A stretch of DNA of 64,000 nt from Cunninghamella blakesleeana (Eukaryota > Mucoromycota > Mucoromycetes > Mucorales > Cunninghamellaceae): the NCBI GenBank assembly GCA_017871115.1, contig JAFCIZ010000002.1, positions 3,927,501 to 3,991,500 of the forward strand. The letters are read 5' to 3'. A model generated the notes under the pieces. The model worked only from the letters and a program-made list of their open reading frames with translations. It had not been told where the DNA came from and did not search any database. The translations under genes were made by a program, and so were the position numbers. Shown here one piece after another: positions 37,420 to 50,788 of the stretch (positions within the stretch are counted from its first letter, which is position 1; every line of letters begins with the position of its first letter).

Positions 37420-38101
37420 TGACTGTAGAATCAGCTAAACTTATTTGATTTTTATTAAAAAATGAAAAACAATAAAAAACGAAAATTTATATTTTAATCA
37501 TGTACAATATTATTATTTTTTTATGAATATACAAGTGCTATGACGACATTTTAACGAATTGATTGCCTATCTTTAATTTTTTCCCTTTAAAAGGTGATTA
37601 TTAGAAAATTCCCGCTTTAAACCTTTTTTTTTTTTTATGTCGATCAATAAAGTTAAAAAAAGCGTTTATTTATAAAATCAAAATATCTAATAACGTATCT
37701 AAATTAAATAGTTTACTTGTATATATATTGATATACATTCAAATAGACTCGATACTAGACTTTTTGTATTATTATTATTTCGACCATGTACTTCTTTTAA
37801 TTATAATTTAAATAAAACTGTTAAAAATTTAAATTGATAATAATAATATTTTTTTATAAAGTTACAGTAATAAATATATTCTCGAATGGAAAAGGAATTG
37901 CCTATAATTAGAAATATATGGGAAACAAAGATATTAAACTGTTTTAAATGATATTTATTACCCCATTCATTTATTTATTTCCATATGTAAATAAAAGTAA
38001 ATTTGGTAACTATTAATAAAATGATTACTATATTAATGTAATATATATACATAATTTTTTTTTTTTTTTATCTGTATTATAAAAATAAATAAATAAATAT
38101 A

Positions 38102-38200
<99 letters not shown>

Positions 38201-38466
38201 TACTAACAATATGATAAAAGGTTTATAATTCGGTTCTTCAAGATAAAAGGAAGAGATCATATATGGAAAGAGAGAGTGGAAAAAAAAAGGGGGGATGAAA
38301 AGTTAATAAATATTAAACTTAAACAAACCAGTACTATAGATTATTATTATTATTATTATTATAAAGAATATGATTATATATATTCAACAAAATATTTAAA
38401 TGATATAAAATAAAAAAAGGATATATATATAAATATTTATATATAAAAATTTAAATAGAAAAATAA
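37420..38466. other. Intergenic with a long (AAT)n microsatellite
   Basis: AT-rich former upstream region of the tRNA gene. About 90 bp of uninterrupted AAT repeat at about 38110-38200, and a shorter ATT run at 38341-38361. The Ile-rich frame across it is a repeat artefact. Confidence 0.8.
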
Positions 38467-39598
38467 TTAAGAAGTAGATGCAGTAGAAGAAGTTATTTGA
38501 CTTGTAGTAGCTAAAGTAGCTGTAGTAGTAGTAGTAGTAGTAGTAGTAGTTGGTAAAGCAGGTTGATGATGTGGAGTCATAAATAATTCAAATTGTGGAG
38601 GAGAACCTACTAAAGTAGAAGATAATAAATGGTCTAATCCATTTGTATTTGATTTTCTTTGTTGTTGTTGTTGTTCATGAGATTGATTTGAAATTAATTC
38701 TGATGATCTACTATTTGAAATATCCATATCAGTATCAGAAGAAGGATCAGAACCTAAATCACTTGGTGTTTCATTATTATTATTATTATTATCATTGTTG
38801 TTGTTGTTGTTTATAATAGTTTCTTCGATAATAATTTCATTATTATTATTATTATTGTTACTATTATTATCGTTGCTGTCATGATGATCATTATCTTTAT
38901 ATAGTTTTAACATAGATTCCATTTCTTCTTTTTCAATAGTAACACTTGCGTCTAAATCAGCATAGCTTCTACATAAAGGACAAGAGAATCCAGGAAAATT
39001 TTGTATTAAAATAGGGCGTAAGCATTTATAATGATAAATATGAGAGCAAGGAGCGATAAACAAAGCTTGACCAGGCAACATATTGTATAAGCAGATACAA
39101 CATTCTTGTATATCATTAGATGACGAAGATGAAGATGAAGAAGATGATGAAGAAGAAGTAGTTGTTGATAAAGTAGACAATTTTGATGGTTGAGTAGTTG
39201 ATTTTGAAGTTGATAATTCGTTATTGTTACTGTTATGTTTATTTTGATTTAAAGAAGTATTTGATGATACACTAGTGCGTAAACATTGTTTGATCTGACG
39301 AAATGCAGCACGTGTAAAAGCAGCTTGTTGAGAGGATGGCAATCGGTTCACTTCTAAACGCATCCTAACGGCTCTATACATCGGCTGAACACCACCTTTA
39401 TAATCTACACCTAATTGTATTAAATCTCCATCTTGAATAATATATGGCCGACTACTTGAATTGGCGGGACTTAATCTTGCTCGATTGACAAAGGTACCAC
39501 TTGATGATCCAGAATCTTTAATATAAATCTAAAAAAGAAGAAGAAAAAAAAAAAATAGGCATACATCTGATTAGCTAATATTTTTATCTCCTCCTCCT

Positions 39599-39635
<37 letters not shown>

Positions 39636-40237
39636 AAATTTCCCCTCATCGAAAAATCAAATAAAATTAACCTTGTTATTGTTATAGTTACTAATATATA
39701 TTCTTATTTTTTTTTTTATACTCCTTAAAAAAATAAAGTGTGTGCCTGTGTTACCTTTCCATCTTCCTGCCAAATTTCAGCATGACATCGACTAACAACT
39801 TTTGATTTAAAAGATATCCTATCAGTACTGGCATTTCTTTCACTATATCTGCCTAATTTTAATACAGTTCCTAAATCCAAATTACGATCAATAATATCAA
39901 ATACAAAACAACGAGCTGCTACACCAACGTTAGGTACAAGTCTTATATGATGTTCATTTAATCTATTTGTTGTATCATTTGCAGTTGTAGTGTTATTATT
40001 AGCTGTTGTTGCTGGGGTTGTATTACTATTACTATTACTATTATTATTATTATTATTATTATTAGCAGTACTAGTAGTTTCTATAGCAGACTGACTTTGG
40101 TTAACAGTATTAGAAGTAGCTCTACGATGAGATCTACGTAAACTAGCAAAACCTCTAGATAATAAGGGTGAAGTTGAAGTTGAAGTTGTTGTTCTTGGTG
40201 AACTTGTTGATTGACTACGTAATCTTCCACCTGGCAT
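38467..40237 (-). CDS. FHA-RING E3 ubiquitin ligase (Dma1/Dma2 family)
   Basis: Two exons, 39755-40237 and 38467-39528, 514 residues. A Ser/Thr/Asn-rich N terminus precedes an FHA phosphothreonine-binding domain split by the intron (LKLGRYSER, KSKVVSRCHAEIW, then DSGSSSGTFVN). A RING-type finger begins CCICL and continues with CSHIYHYKCL and CPLCR. The C-terminal third is poly-Asn, Gln and Thr. The FHA plus C-terminal RING order is that of yeast Dma1/Dma2 and Schizosaccharomyces Dma1, which act in spindle-position and cytokinesis checkpoints. Long Asn and Ser runs are microsatellite-like insertions outside the folds. Confident family call. Confidence 0.9.
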
Positions 40238-40648
40238 TATTATTATTATTATTATTATTATTGTTATTGTTATTATTATAATATATATGTATATATGTAG
40301 TCTAATAAATATAAAAAGGAAAGAAGAAGAAAAAAAAAAAAAAAGAAAGAAATAAAATTGAATCCAAACTGAATTTTTTAAATTTATTCTATTTTTACTC
40401 CTTATATAAATAAAGACAATTTTTTATAGGTTATCAAAAATCAATATTGTGATAATATTTATTTTATTTCCTCCCTTAATACCCCTTTTTTTTTTAAAAA
40501 AAAAAAATAAAAAAATAAAAAAATAAATAAATATAACAAAATGATACCATTTAAAATCCTATTTTTAAAAAAATAATATATATGATTTGTTAAAACATTT
40601 GCATAAAAAAGGAATAGTAATCATAATTCTTAATTTTTTACAACTATT
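40238..40648. other. Intergenic, tandem minus-strand genes
   Basis: ATT microsatellite just upstream of the FHA-RING start (40238-40275), A-run at about 40330-40345, AT-rich remainder. No gene seen. Confidence 0.8.
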
Positions 40649-42030
40649 TTATATTTTACCATATCGTCTTCTAGCTTCATTTTTAACTACTCTTTCTTTA
40701 GCATAACGTTCTTCTAAACTGTGCTCCATACTTCTTGCCTGAGCAGCTAATGCCATAATATTATTCTTTTTCTTTTGTAACGTATTAGCTTCCATCTATA
40801 AAAAAATAAAAATGACGGTTAATATACATACATACATACATACATACGCACATACATATTTATTATTATCATTATTAATCATTTACACTTCCGGAAGAAG
40901 CCATTGTTTTAGGTTGAGAAGCTATTGCATGTCTTCGCCATTCATCAGAAGGTAGGATATCTTGTTGATTAATATTCACAATATTAACTCCTGCATTATC
41001 ACCACGTCTTTTACCGCCTAATTGACTTAACTATATTTATATATTAATTAGCCCATCTTTCTTTTTTTATTAAGTCATTAACTACTATTAACTTACCGCA
41101 TCACTATCTAGCACTTCTTGATTAGTTGATGAAGTTTCAGGGTGTGCTTGTTCTTGATAATAATATTGGTAATAAGCATTGGGATCGGCTCCTAAAGCAT
41201 ACATTGCATTTGGATCTTCAATCTCTGGTAATTGTGTTGGTGTATTTGTGGACTGATTGTTATCATTATTATTGTTATTTATTGATCCATCAGTTGATTT
41301 ATGCATTGTGGTTGTGGTTGTTTTGGATGGTGATGGTATATGTATAGGTTTTTTTGGTAATTTAATTACTGGTTCCTCTTTTAAACTTGACCCTATTATT
41401 TAAAAATATATACATATACACATTACCATTCTATTCTATTTTGTTTTAATCATTGATTCACAATCATTTGTATAAATTTATATTTATATATTTACCTATA
41501 CGAAAGAATGATCCTGTATGTGATATTGTTTTGGGTTGATTTACCTCTTCTTCTACTTCGTCTTCTTGTTCTTCTTCTTCTTCTTCTTCTTCTTCTTGTT
41601 CTATAATGTCTTTTTTTTCTTCGGCATGACTATTTTTTGATATAACTTTATTACTGCTATTTGTAGTATGCTTTTCTATTCTTGAAGTTAAAGTAGATTG
41701 GTTAGAAGATTGTTTGTTTTGAAATGGATTATATGAATGTTTAGGTGCTGGTAGTAAATCAGCCAAATCGGTAGAGGTAGTTCCCATTTTAAGTCGTTTT
41801 ATAGGCCTATCTTCTTCTTCTTCTTCGTCTTTTTCAATTGTTGGAATGGTAATAATAGTTTTTTTATTACTTGATTTTGTCGACTTTATATTATTTTTAG
41901 GTGGAGGTAAAAGTTGACCAAGTTGGCTAGCTGATGATTTATTATTAGAAGGTAATTTATTTAAAGTTGTTTGATCCTCTTCATGCTCAGAATCCGAATC
42001 ACTTCCATAATTTGCTACTAATAATGACAT
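40649..42030 (-). CDS. PRCC-family protein (proline-rich PRCC homologue)
   Basis: Four exons: 41496-42030, 41097-41392, 40887-41030 and 40649-40795, 373 residues. The N terminus (SLLVANYGSDSDSE) and the repeated LPPPK/LPAPK short motifs resemble human PRCC. The conserved C-terminal domain reads GGKRRGDNAGVNIVNINQ, then EWRRHA, and ends with a basic helix (LAAQARSMEHSLEERYA ... RRRYGKI). Acidic Glu runs and Gln/Asn-rich parts lie between. PRCC is a nuclear protein associated with splicing factors and the mitotic checkpoint in mammals; its role in fungi is not known to me. It has no enzymatic motif. Good family confidence from the C terminus. Confidence 0.82.
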
Positions 42031-42269
42031 GACGGTAATCTTTATTTCTTTAGTAAAAGTAAATAAATATACTTGTGTTAAAAAGAAATTTACAATTCGG
42101 CTTTTTTTAAATAATTGTTAATTTTATACTCCGTCGTTTTTTTTTTTTTTTTGGTTTCAATTTTAAAATTTTTCTCCACCTTCCCTTCTTCTTTTTCACT
42201 CATTTTAAGTTTGATAATTATTATTATCATCTCGCGTTTCCTTACTTTATATTATTATTCTACCTAATA

Positions 42270-44440
42270 ATGGCTTCAGCAGGTAATTCTATTTAGAACT
42301 CAAATAGACTATATATATATAATAATGAAATATACATAGTACTACAAGACATCATCTGCCTTTTTTTTTTTCTTGCTCTCTCATATATATAATCGCTTCT
42401 TACAAAAGATGGCCATCATCGAATATATATTTTTAACTCGACTATAATATTTATTTTATATTTTATATAATAGTATTCATTTTGGATCTTAAAGGAAAAG
42501 TACTTATATCTAGAAATTATCGTGGTGATATACCTATGAGTGCTGTTGAAAAGTTCATGCCTTTGGTAAATAAATAAATGAATAGCTTTATATAAATACA
42601 TAAAGGAATCTTTTACTAATAACTTTTCCTAAATATTTTTATTATTATATTTACTTATATTTACTAATATATATATATATAGATATCGGAAGCCGAAGAT
42701 GAACAAGTTCCACTTCCTTGCTTTACTCATGATGGCATTAACTATTTATATTTAAAACATAGCAACTTATATTGTATGTATCACCTTTAATATTTGTAAA
42801 AAAAAAAAAAAAAAAAGGCTGTTATTATGATATGCATAGTATAATTTATTTACTGTTTTTATTGTTTATATATATTTATAATTAAATTATAGTATTGGCA
42901 CTTACACGAAAAAATACAAACGCAGCTTCCATCATGTTATATTTACATAAATTAACCCAAGTATTTGCTGAATATTTTAAGGAGCTGGAAGAAGAGTCCA
43001 TCCGTGATAACTTTGTTATTGTATATGAACTATTGGATGAAATGATGGACTTTGGTTATCCTCAAACTACGGAAACAAAAATTTTACAAGAATATATTAC
43101 CCAAGATGCTTATAAATTAGAAGTACAGGTACGTCCTCCAATGGCTGTTACCAATGCTGTATCTTGGCGTTCTGAAGGCGTTAAATATAAAAAGAATGAA
43201 GTGTTTTTAGATGTTATTGAAAGCGTTAATCTTTTGGTAAGTATACATTATTATTGGTATTACTGTTGATAAAAAGGATGATAGTGATAGACATATCGAT
43301 CAAAATGCCTTTTTTATACTTATTTAATTATTTAATTTAGGTAAATGCTAATGGTAATGTTTTAAGAAGCGAAGTATTAGGTGCTGTTAAAATGAGATGT
43401 TATCTTTCTGGTATGCCTGAACTTAGATTAGGTTTAAATGACAAAGTAATGTTTGAAGCTACTGGTAGAGGTAAAATATAAAATAAAATTATTAAAATAA
43501 AGGATAGTATATAGCCAAATAAAGAAACATAATGAAAAGGGGTAAGATTATTTATCATATATATAACTATATATATATAATTATATAGCTAATTCTGCTA
43601 AAGCTATTGAAATGGAAGATGTTAAATTTCATCAATGTGTAAGATTATCAAGATTTGAAAATGATCGTACTATTAGCTTTATTCCTCCTGACGGTGATTT
43701 TGAATTAATGAGTTACCGATTACAAACAAGCGTTAAACCTTTGATCTGGGTGGAAGCTGTTGTAGAAACTTATTCTGGTTCGAGAGTAGAATACCTTGTT
43801 AAAGCTAGAGCTCAGTTTAAACGTAAAAGTACAGCTAATAATGTTGAAATTGAAGTACCTGTACCAGATGATGCTGATACTCCAAAGTTTAAGGTAAAAT
43901 AAATATATAGATAAAATTGGAATTATAAGAAAAAAAATGAAAATAAATATATTAAATTATATATATATATATATATATGGGCATATAAATATATAGAGTA
44001 GTAGTGGATCTGTATCGTATAAACCAGAAAAATCATGTTTAATTTGGAAACTTAAACAATTCCAAGGTGGAAAAGAATTCATTATGCGTGCTCACTTTGG
44101 TTTACCATCTGTACAAGCTGCCGAAGAAACCGAAAAGAAACCACCTATTAATATTCGATTTGAAATCCCTTACTTTACCGTGTCAGGTATTCAAGTTAGA
44201 TATCTTAAAATTGTTGAAAAAAGTGGTTACAACTCTTTACCTTGGGTTCGCTATATTACACAAAATGGAGGTAACTATACTTTATAAAAGCTATATAATC
44301 AATCTATAAATAACCGATATTATATAAATATAAAAAGTTCTTTAACTGAAATGGGATTTTTCTTTTTTTATATAGATTATCAAATGAGAATGCCCGAGAG
44401 CATCAAGGCAAATAAACAAAATAATAATGGTAGCTATTAA
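42270..44440 (+). CDS. AP-1 clathrin adaptor complex subunit mu
   Basis: Eight exons: 42270-42282, 42474-42565, 42683-42773, 42893-43236, 43341-43470, 43589-43893, 43997-44270 and 44376-44440, 437 residues (human AP1M1 is 423). Exon 1 encodes only MASA plus one base. The longin-like N domain (VFILDLKGKVLISRNYRGD) is followed by the mu homology domain, which binds Tyr-based sorting signals (VSWRSEGVKYKKNEVFLDV; YITQNGGDYQMRMPE near the end). It functions at the trans-Golgi and endosomes with gamma, beta and sigma subunits. The end differs from animals by a short Lys/Asn tail. A beta-adaptin gene lies 12 kb away on the opposite strand. High confidence; AP-1 rather than AP-2 is judged from the RNYRGD and GDYQ segments. 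Confidence 0.94.
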
Positions 44441-45300
44441 TTTTAATCTATTCATAAATTTTTATTAAATTTATTACAATGTTATTATTATAAATATTAC
44501 GTGTTTTATATACCTGTGTTTTTTATTTTATTTATTTTATTTTATTTTTTATCGTCTCTCTCTCTCTCTCTCTCTCTTTCTTTCTCTTATTATATATATT
44601 TTATTACCTTAATCAATTTTTTTATTCTTATTATTTATTTATTTGGACACCTCTATAAATAAACAAGTAAAATAGATCGCATATTTGTAGATTTTAATTA
44701 CACAAACATAAAATTTCCTTATTACAAAAAAATCACGTGAGGTCAAATCTGTTTCTATTTTTTACTATTTTTGTTTTGGTTAAAAAAATAAAGGAATCAA
44801 ATTGTCATTTTTATACAAAATCTCAGACAAACCAAAAAGTTCAAAATATTAATTTTGATGGGCTATTCAATTTTACGTTAGATAAGCTTTTTTTTTTTTT
44901 TTTTTTTTTAAAAAAAAAGGTTTTACATGAAAACCTATCATTAAAGCCTTGTGATTATATAAAATATAAACATGTATATGTGTATATACATATATACTAT
45001 TAAATGGTTGATTCAGTTTAGTATTGAAAATAAATAAATAATATATACTTTAATAAATAATTCTTTAATCGTATTTTTTATTAAAAAAAAAAAATATAAA
45101 GTGAAAAAAGAATTTTTCTTTCTTCTGGGTAAAATTTGTTTGAGACCCAAGTTAACGGAGTATCAAGAAATATGTAATACTATTTTTTTTAAAAAAATTT
45201 AAGGTCAAAAATTATATTATTCCAGAGAGTTCTCTCTTTTCTTTTATTTTTTTAAAAAATTAAAAATAATAATAAAATAAATTAAATTAAAAATAGTAAA
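44441..45300. other. Intergenic
   Basis: Contains a (TC)n tract at about 44553-44577, a T-run next to an A-run at 44889-44919, and AT-rich promoter-like sequence before the metallophosphatase. No gene seen. Confidence 0.75.
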
Positions 45301-46609
45301 ATGTCGCAACTTACACCAAAGGAAAAAAGGAAATGGACTTTAATTGCTATTGGAGTGGGAATTATCATCATATTAATAGTCATCATCGTACCTACCGCAA
45401 CCATTCTTACATCAAAAAATAGAGATAACAATGATAATAATCAAGGTAGTAGTAGTAATAATAATAATAATAATAATAACGGTACTAGTCTTCATCCTTC
45501 TAGTACCAGTACTGGTAGTAGTAGTAATCCAACTCCGCTTCCTAGTCCTACACATGGAGGAAATTCACCTAATAATACTAATCCAAACAATAATAATAAT
45601 AATAATAATACAGGTGATTATCCAATTCCGCCCTACGCAAAACAAGTTTCAAAATTTGCAAATTTAACAAGAGTAAAGCAATTAAATGAATTGGAATCAA
45701 AAGAAAATATCTATGTATTTGGTGATATTCATGGCTGTCCAAAGGAATTACAAGAATTAGCAACTAAAATTGGTTATAATCAATCAACAGATGCTATAAT
45801 ATTAGCCGGAGACCTCACCACCAAAGGACCAGATACACCAGGTGCATTAAGAAAGGCAAAAGAGTTGGGTGCTTATTGTGTTCGAGGAAATCATGATGAT
45901 TATGTTATTCGATTTAAAACGTATGAAAATCTATATGGCGCTGAGAAAATGGGACCTAAACAAGCTATTTTGCCCGAAGGTGATGTAACTGATCCAATGA
46001 AGTTTAAAAATGACCATGCTGAAATCGCAAGGTAAGGTATATATATATTAATAAAAATAAAACTTTATTTCATTAATTTATTTGTTTTTTGTGAAATGTA
46101 GGAGTTTATCCTTGGATGATTACAATTATTTAGTCAGTTGTCCTATGGTGATCGATTTACCATTTTTGAATGCAAGAGTAGTTCATGGAGGTCTGGATCC
46201 CAATATAGAGAATATCAGTTATAATGATCCGTGGACAGGTAATATAATTAAGTATAATATAATATATACAATGGAATAATAAATTATTGCAAATTATAAT
46301 AGTATTAATAATACTAATCATATATATACATATACAGTTTTTAATATGAGAGATATTAATAGTAAAGAAGTCCCTATACGGGATAATGAAATTGGTCATC
46401 ATTGGACAAAAGACTATGAAGTAGTTCAATCCAACCGTACGGTGCCAGTGAAAGTTTACTATGGGCATGATGCCTCTCGTGGTTTAGATCTACATAACAT
46501 TACTTTTGGTTTAGATAGTGGATGTGTATATGGCGGAAAACTAACTGCTATAAATATTAGAACTAATCAACTGCATCAAATATCTTGTCCAAAATATAGC
46601 GATAACTAA
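45301..46609 (+). CDS. Membrane-anchored PPP-superfamily metallophosphatase (Ppn2/ApaH-like)
   Basis: Three exons: 45301-46031, 46102-46238 and 46338-46609, 379 residues. A single N-terminal transmembrane anchor (about 16-38) follows a short basic cytosolic tail, giving a type II topology. An Asn/Ser/Gly/Pro-rich stalk (about 40-105) leads to the phosphatase domain with metal-site motifs GDIHG, GDLTTKG, GNHDD, HGGLDP and a late YGHDASRG. The topology and ApaH-like signature resemble yeast vacuolar polyphosphatase Ppn2 (YNL217W). The canonical GDxVDRG of Ser/Thr phosphatases is replaced by GDLTTKG, so a protein phosphatase is less likely. Substrate inferred, not shown. Confidence 0.82.
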
Positions 46610-46956
46610 TTTTCATCGTAATAATAATAATAATAATGATAATAATAATAGGTTTATTTATTAAGTATAATACATATAAATTTTTGTAATTTTAGCCATT
46701 AAATAAATTCAATTTTAGAGTTAATAATAGCAATAGTAATAAAATATATAATAATTAAAAAAAAAAAAGCCGTTGTAAAATCAACCATAAATATATATAC
46801 ATATATATATATTTTCTCTATAACTTCTTTCAATTATCTTTTATTTTTCCGTTTATTTGTTTTCTTTAACATCATGATATATATATATAATATATTCATT
46901 GATAATAAATTATTGTTTTCTTTTTCTTTCTTCTTTTCATTTTAAAAAAAGAAATT
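46610..46956. other. Intergenic, metallophosphatase to CotH
   Basis: AT-rich with an AAT run at 46619-46650 and a pyrimidine-rich stretch before the CotH start. No gene seen. Confidence 0.8.
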
Positions 46957-49208
46957 ATGATTTTATATAAACTTTTATTTTTCCAACTATTTTTAGGTAA
47001 CAATAATAAGACCAAATTTAAAAAAGCGAAATTTTTTAACTTTTTTTTTTCTTTTTTTCCGTTTCCTTTATTTTAATATATACATTAATATGTAAAAACA
47101 GCTTGGTGTAATTTTAAAGTGTTATGCAATGAAAATAAAAATATCAAATATACAGTGGTTTTGAAAACTGATATACCCAATGCTGTAGTTGGTGTTGCTA
47201 TTGGAAAGGATGTGTATCCTTTACAAGCTGATTCAAAAATACCTTTAATGTATAGTGGACAAGGTCCAAGTGAAACCCCTTATCGATATGTAATATTAGA
47301 CAGTACTAAAAAGATGGTTGATTATGAAAAGTTTGAAAGACCAGCCATTCTTCATTCGAAAGGAACTTTTAATGAAGTGTATGGTAGGCCTTGGAATAAA
47401 TTAATGCTACCTCAATTACCAAGTTTGAATCAAGATTTTACTTTAGGAACAAAACGAAAAGATCCTGGTGAAAATAAACTTTATGAAGATGGTACTATCG
47501 CTAACTTGATCTTTGAAGCCGATGATCAAATTGTACAAAGTATGCATGCTGAAAAAAAACAAAAGGCTAAAGTTACTGGTCGTTTAACTTATATAAGGTA
47601 AAAAAAAAAAAAAAAAAAAAAATAGAAAACGAAAAATATATATAATGCAATAGACATTATTTATGCGACTTTTTTTTTTAATTTAAAATATGATTTTTCT
47701 TTTATTTTATATTACAAACATATTAATAGTTACAACCATGTAGAACAATTTGATGATGTTGAATTAAAGATCGGTGGTCATTCAAGTCGTGATTATGCTA
47801 AAGTCCCCTATAAATTAAAAATATCACCCGAAAAATCACCTAAAGGATTATTTAATCGATGGGAATTGAAATTAAGACCTGAGGCAACCGATCCTACTTT
47901 ATTACGTGAAAAGCTTTATACGGATATATTACAATCAGTTGGTGTTCTTGGTCCAAGAGGCGGCTATGTTAGATTTTATTTAAATAGTCACACTGCTGGT
48001 CTCTTTTTATTAACCGATGATATTGCTAATAAAGAGTAAGTCTACATAACATATACAGAATACGCTATTATTAATATTATTATTATTATTATTACCTTAT
48101 TATTCTTTTTTTTATTTATTTCCGCCCTTATTATTTTTTATCCCTATTATTATTATTATTATTAGATATGTTCGTGAAACTATTCATGATGGTAATCAAA
48201 AAGCTCAAATTGGTGGATTGATTAAAGGGGATGCTGGTAAAGGGGATTATGCTGCTGATCTTGGTTACCGTGGGGATGAACCTGAAAACTATGACGAAAA
48301 AACTTATGAAGTAGAAGCTGAGGCTGGTGAAGATGCTGATCCAATGGAAGATTTAATTGCTTTTATGAAATTCATTAAAGATTACCCTGTCGATAATAAC
48401 GCCGATGAACAAACTATCTTTGATGAATGGAATCAAAAAATTAATATTAAACATTTCATAAGACAAATTGCTGTAGAATGGTTAACTGGTAATTGGGATG
48501 CTCATCAGTATAGTAAGTTATATTAAATGTCTAATTTGAAATTACGATAGTATATAAAATAAAATTTTATATATTAATATTTTTTTTTTTTTTTTAGGTG
48601 GAAATAATTATGTTATTTATCAACATCCTACCACTAAACAATTTATAACTCTTCCAATGGATTTTGATTATACTTTTGGTAATGGATTAGAACAAGATCA
48701 AGGCAATTTATTAGTTGGCAAATGGACAGATTTTACATCTAAAAGAAAGACACATTCTTATTTATGGGAAAAATTAGCAGATATCAACTCTATGCAACGC
48801 TTATACCTTGATACTGTCAACGAAATCAATGAAAAGGTGACTAAACCAGAAGTTATTCTACCTCGATTGGAAAGTTTGGCTTATTTAATCCAACATGATG
48901 CCCAATGGGATAAAAATCTAGATAGATTATCTGATGGTAAATTCCGTCAATGGCCAAATGATGATTACTTACAATCTTTGGAACAAGGTTCTGGGGCTCA
49001 AGATGAAAACATTGGTCTTAAAGAATGGATTCGTGCTAAATATGATGCTGTTTCTGAATATTCTAATTCGTTAGATAATTTACCTGTAGAAGAAAAGAAA
49101 CAATTATATAGTCAAAATGCTAAAATGATGAAAGGTATTCCTCCTCAAGAATTTGAAAAAATGCAAGAAGCTGAAGCTATGCAAGAAGAACAACAACCTG
49201 AAGCATAA
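46957..49208 (+). CDS. CotH-family secreted protein (CotH kinase domain)
   Basis: Five exons: 46957-46996, 47102-47597, 47730-48035, 48166-48512 and 48598-49208, 599 residues. Exon 1 encodes a short hydrophobic signal peptide (MILYKLLFFQLFLG). The CotH domain follows, with ELKIGGHSSRDY, KLRPEATDPTLLREKL, AVEWLTGNWDAHQ and the acidic motif MDFDYTFG that aligns with the spore-coat kinase active region. CotH families are expanded in Mucorales, where some members are surface proteins involved in host-cell contact. Here the C terminus is Glu/Gln-rich (MQEEQQPEA) with no hydrophobic GPI-anchor signal, so this member is probably soluble and secreted. Start chosen because only this exon supplies a signal peptide in phase. 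Confidence 0.88.
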
Positions 49209-49602
49209 TTTTAATATACTATTATTTTTAAATTTATAAAACTCCGATTTTTTTCTGTGCATGTGATCATGCTATTAAAAAAAAAGAGCATTTTTAATTT
49301 TCCTATTCCTTTTTCTTTTTCTTTTAAATAAAAAAATATTATTCCTCCTTTTATAATAAACTACTCTTTTCAGTGTATATTTGTTTTTTATTTTTAAATG
49401 AAAATAGATACACTTTTTTAATATTGGCCTTTTATTAATCTACATTATAAATATATAAATTATATATAGTTTTTATCTTTTTTTAAACGTCTTTCCTCTC
49501 TTTTCTTTTTTTTATATTCAACATACTTTTTATTCTTTCTTTCTCTTCCTTCCTTTTTTTATTTTTGTTTTAACTATTTATAAACAATATATATATTTAT
49601 AT
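49209..49602. other. Intergenic, CotH to ATG4
   Basis: T-rich and AT-rich spacer with pyrimidine tracts before the ATG4 start. No gene seen. Confidence 0.8.
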
Positions 49603-50757
49603 ATGGATTCTTCATTCAGTTCGACTAATTCTTTAGAGGATTCAGCTAATAATATCACGTCTTTACAGCATGATAAGCATCCAACTTCATCCAACAATAA
49701 AAAAGGAGCTAATAAATTACCACAACCTCAAAATAGCAATCATATTAGCAGTGCACCTTTAAAAGAAAAGCTACTTACTAATTCGTCTTATCTTGCCGCA
49801 GAGATACCTTTAAAACTTGGTCATTTTATGAATCATTTATGGATGTCGGGTTCTGAATTTCTTAACGATAGCATAACAAATCAGCAAACTTCTCTTTCTT
49901 TTCAAGCAACTGATAATAAGGAACTTTGGTTATTAGGTTGTAAATATGATATGCCTGATCATCTTAATATAAACATGCAACAAGATATGATGGAAGCTCA
50001 AAAAGATGATATATTTAAAAATGAAATGAATGATCTCTCTGAAAATGATTTGCAAAAACAGCAATCAAGCATTTATGTATCAGCACCTTCGTCCATATCA
50101 AGTAAAGTATCTGTAAATGAAGTCATAAATAATGAACAAGATTCTACTCATGAAAGTAATAATGAAAATAATAATGACAGTAGTGATAATCAGTGTAATA
50201 TCCCTAACCAACAACCACATACATCATCATCTTCTGCAAATACGCAACTTGATAGTAAACCTAATACAGCAGTCATGTCATTATTATGGCCACCTGATTT
50301 TTATAATGATTTTACTTCAAGATTTTGGATGACCTATAGATATAATTATCCTCCTATTCGACCTTCTCACTATAAAACTGATATTGGTTGGGGTTGTATG
50401 TTACGTAGCGGGCAAAGCCTATTAGCAAATGCTTTATTAATCCATTTTTTAAATCGGGACTGGCGACGAGCTAAAGATAAATCTGATCCAACTTGGAGAA
50501 CTTATGTTAAGGTAGAGTGTATATATACAGAAATAAATGATCAGATTATCAATATATTCATACGTTTTTCTTATCTTTATTTTTACTTTTTATTTTTGTT
50601 TATTAGATTGCACATTGGTTTTTAGATGAATTATCTCCAAGAGCACCTTTTTCTATCCATCGAATTGCTTTACTTGGAAAACAATTAGGAAAAAATATTG
50701 GGGAATGGTTTGGCCCTAGTACAATTAGTCAAGTGATTCAGTAAGTTTAAAAATATA

Positions 50758-50788
<31 letters not shown>

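Noticed and set aside
38033..38260. Poly-Ile membrane protein
   Set aside because: Translation of the (AAT)n microsatellite.
45578..45763. Minus-strand frame in the metallophosphatase stalk
   Set aside because: Shadow of the Asn/Ser-rich repeat in the real gene.
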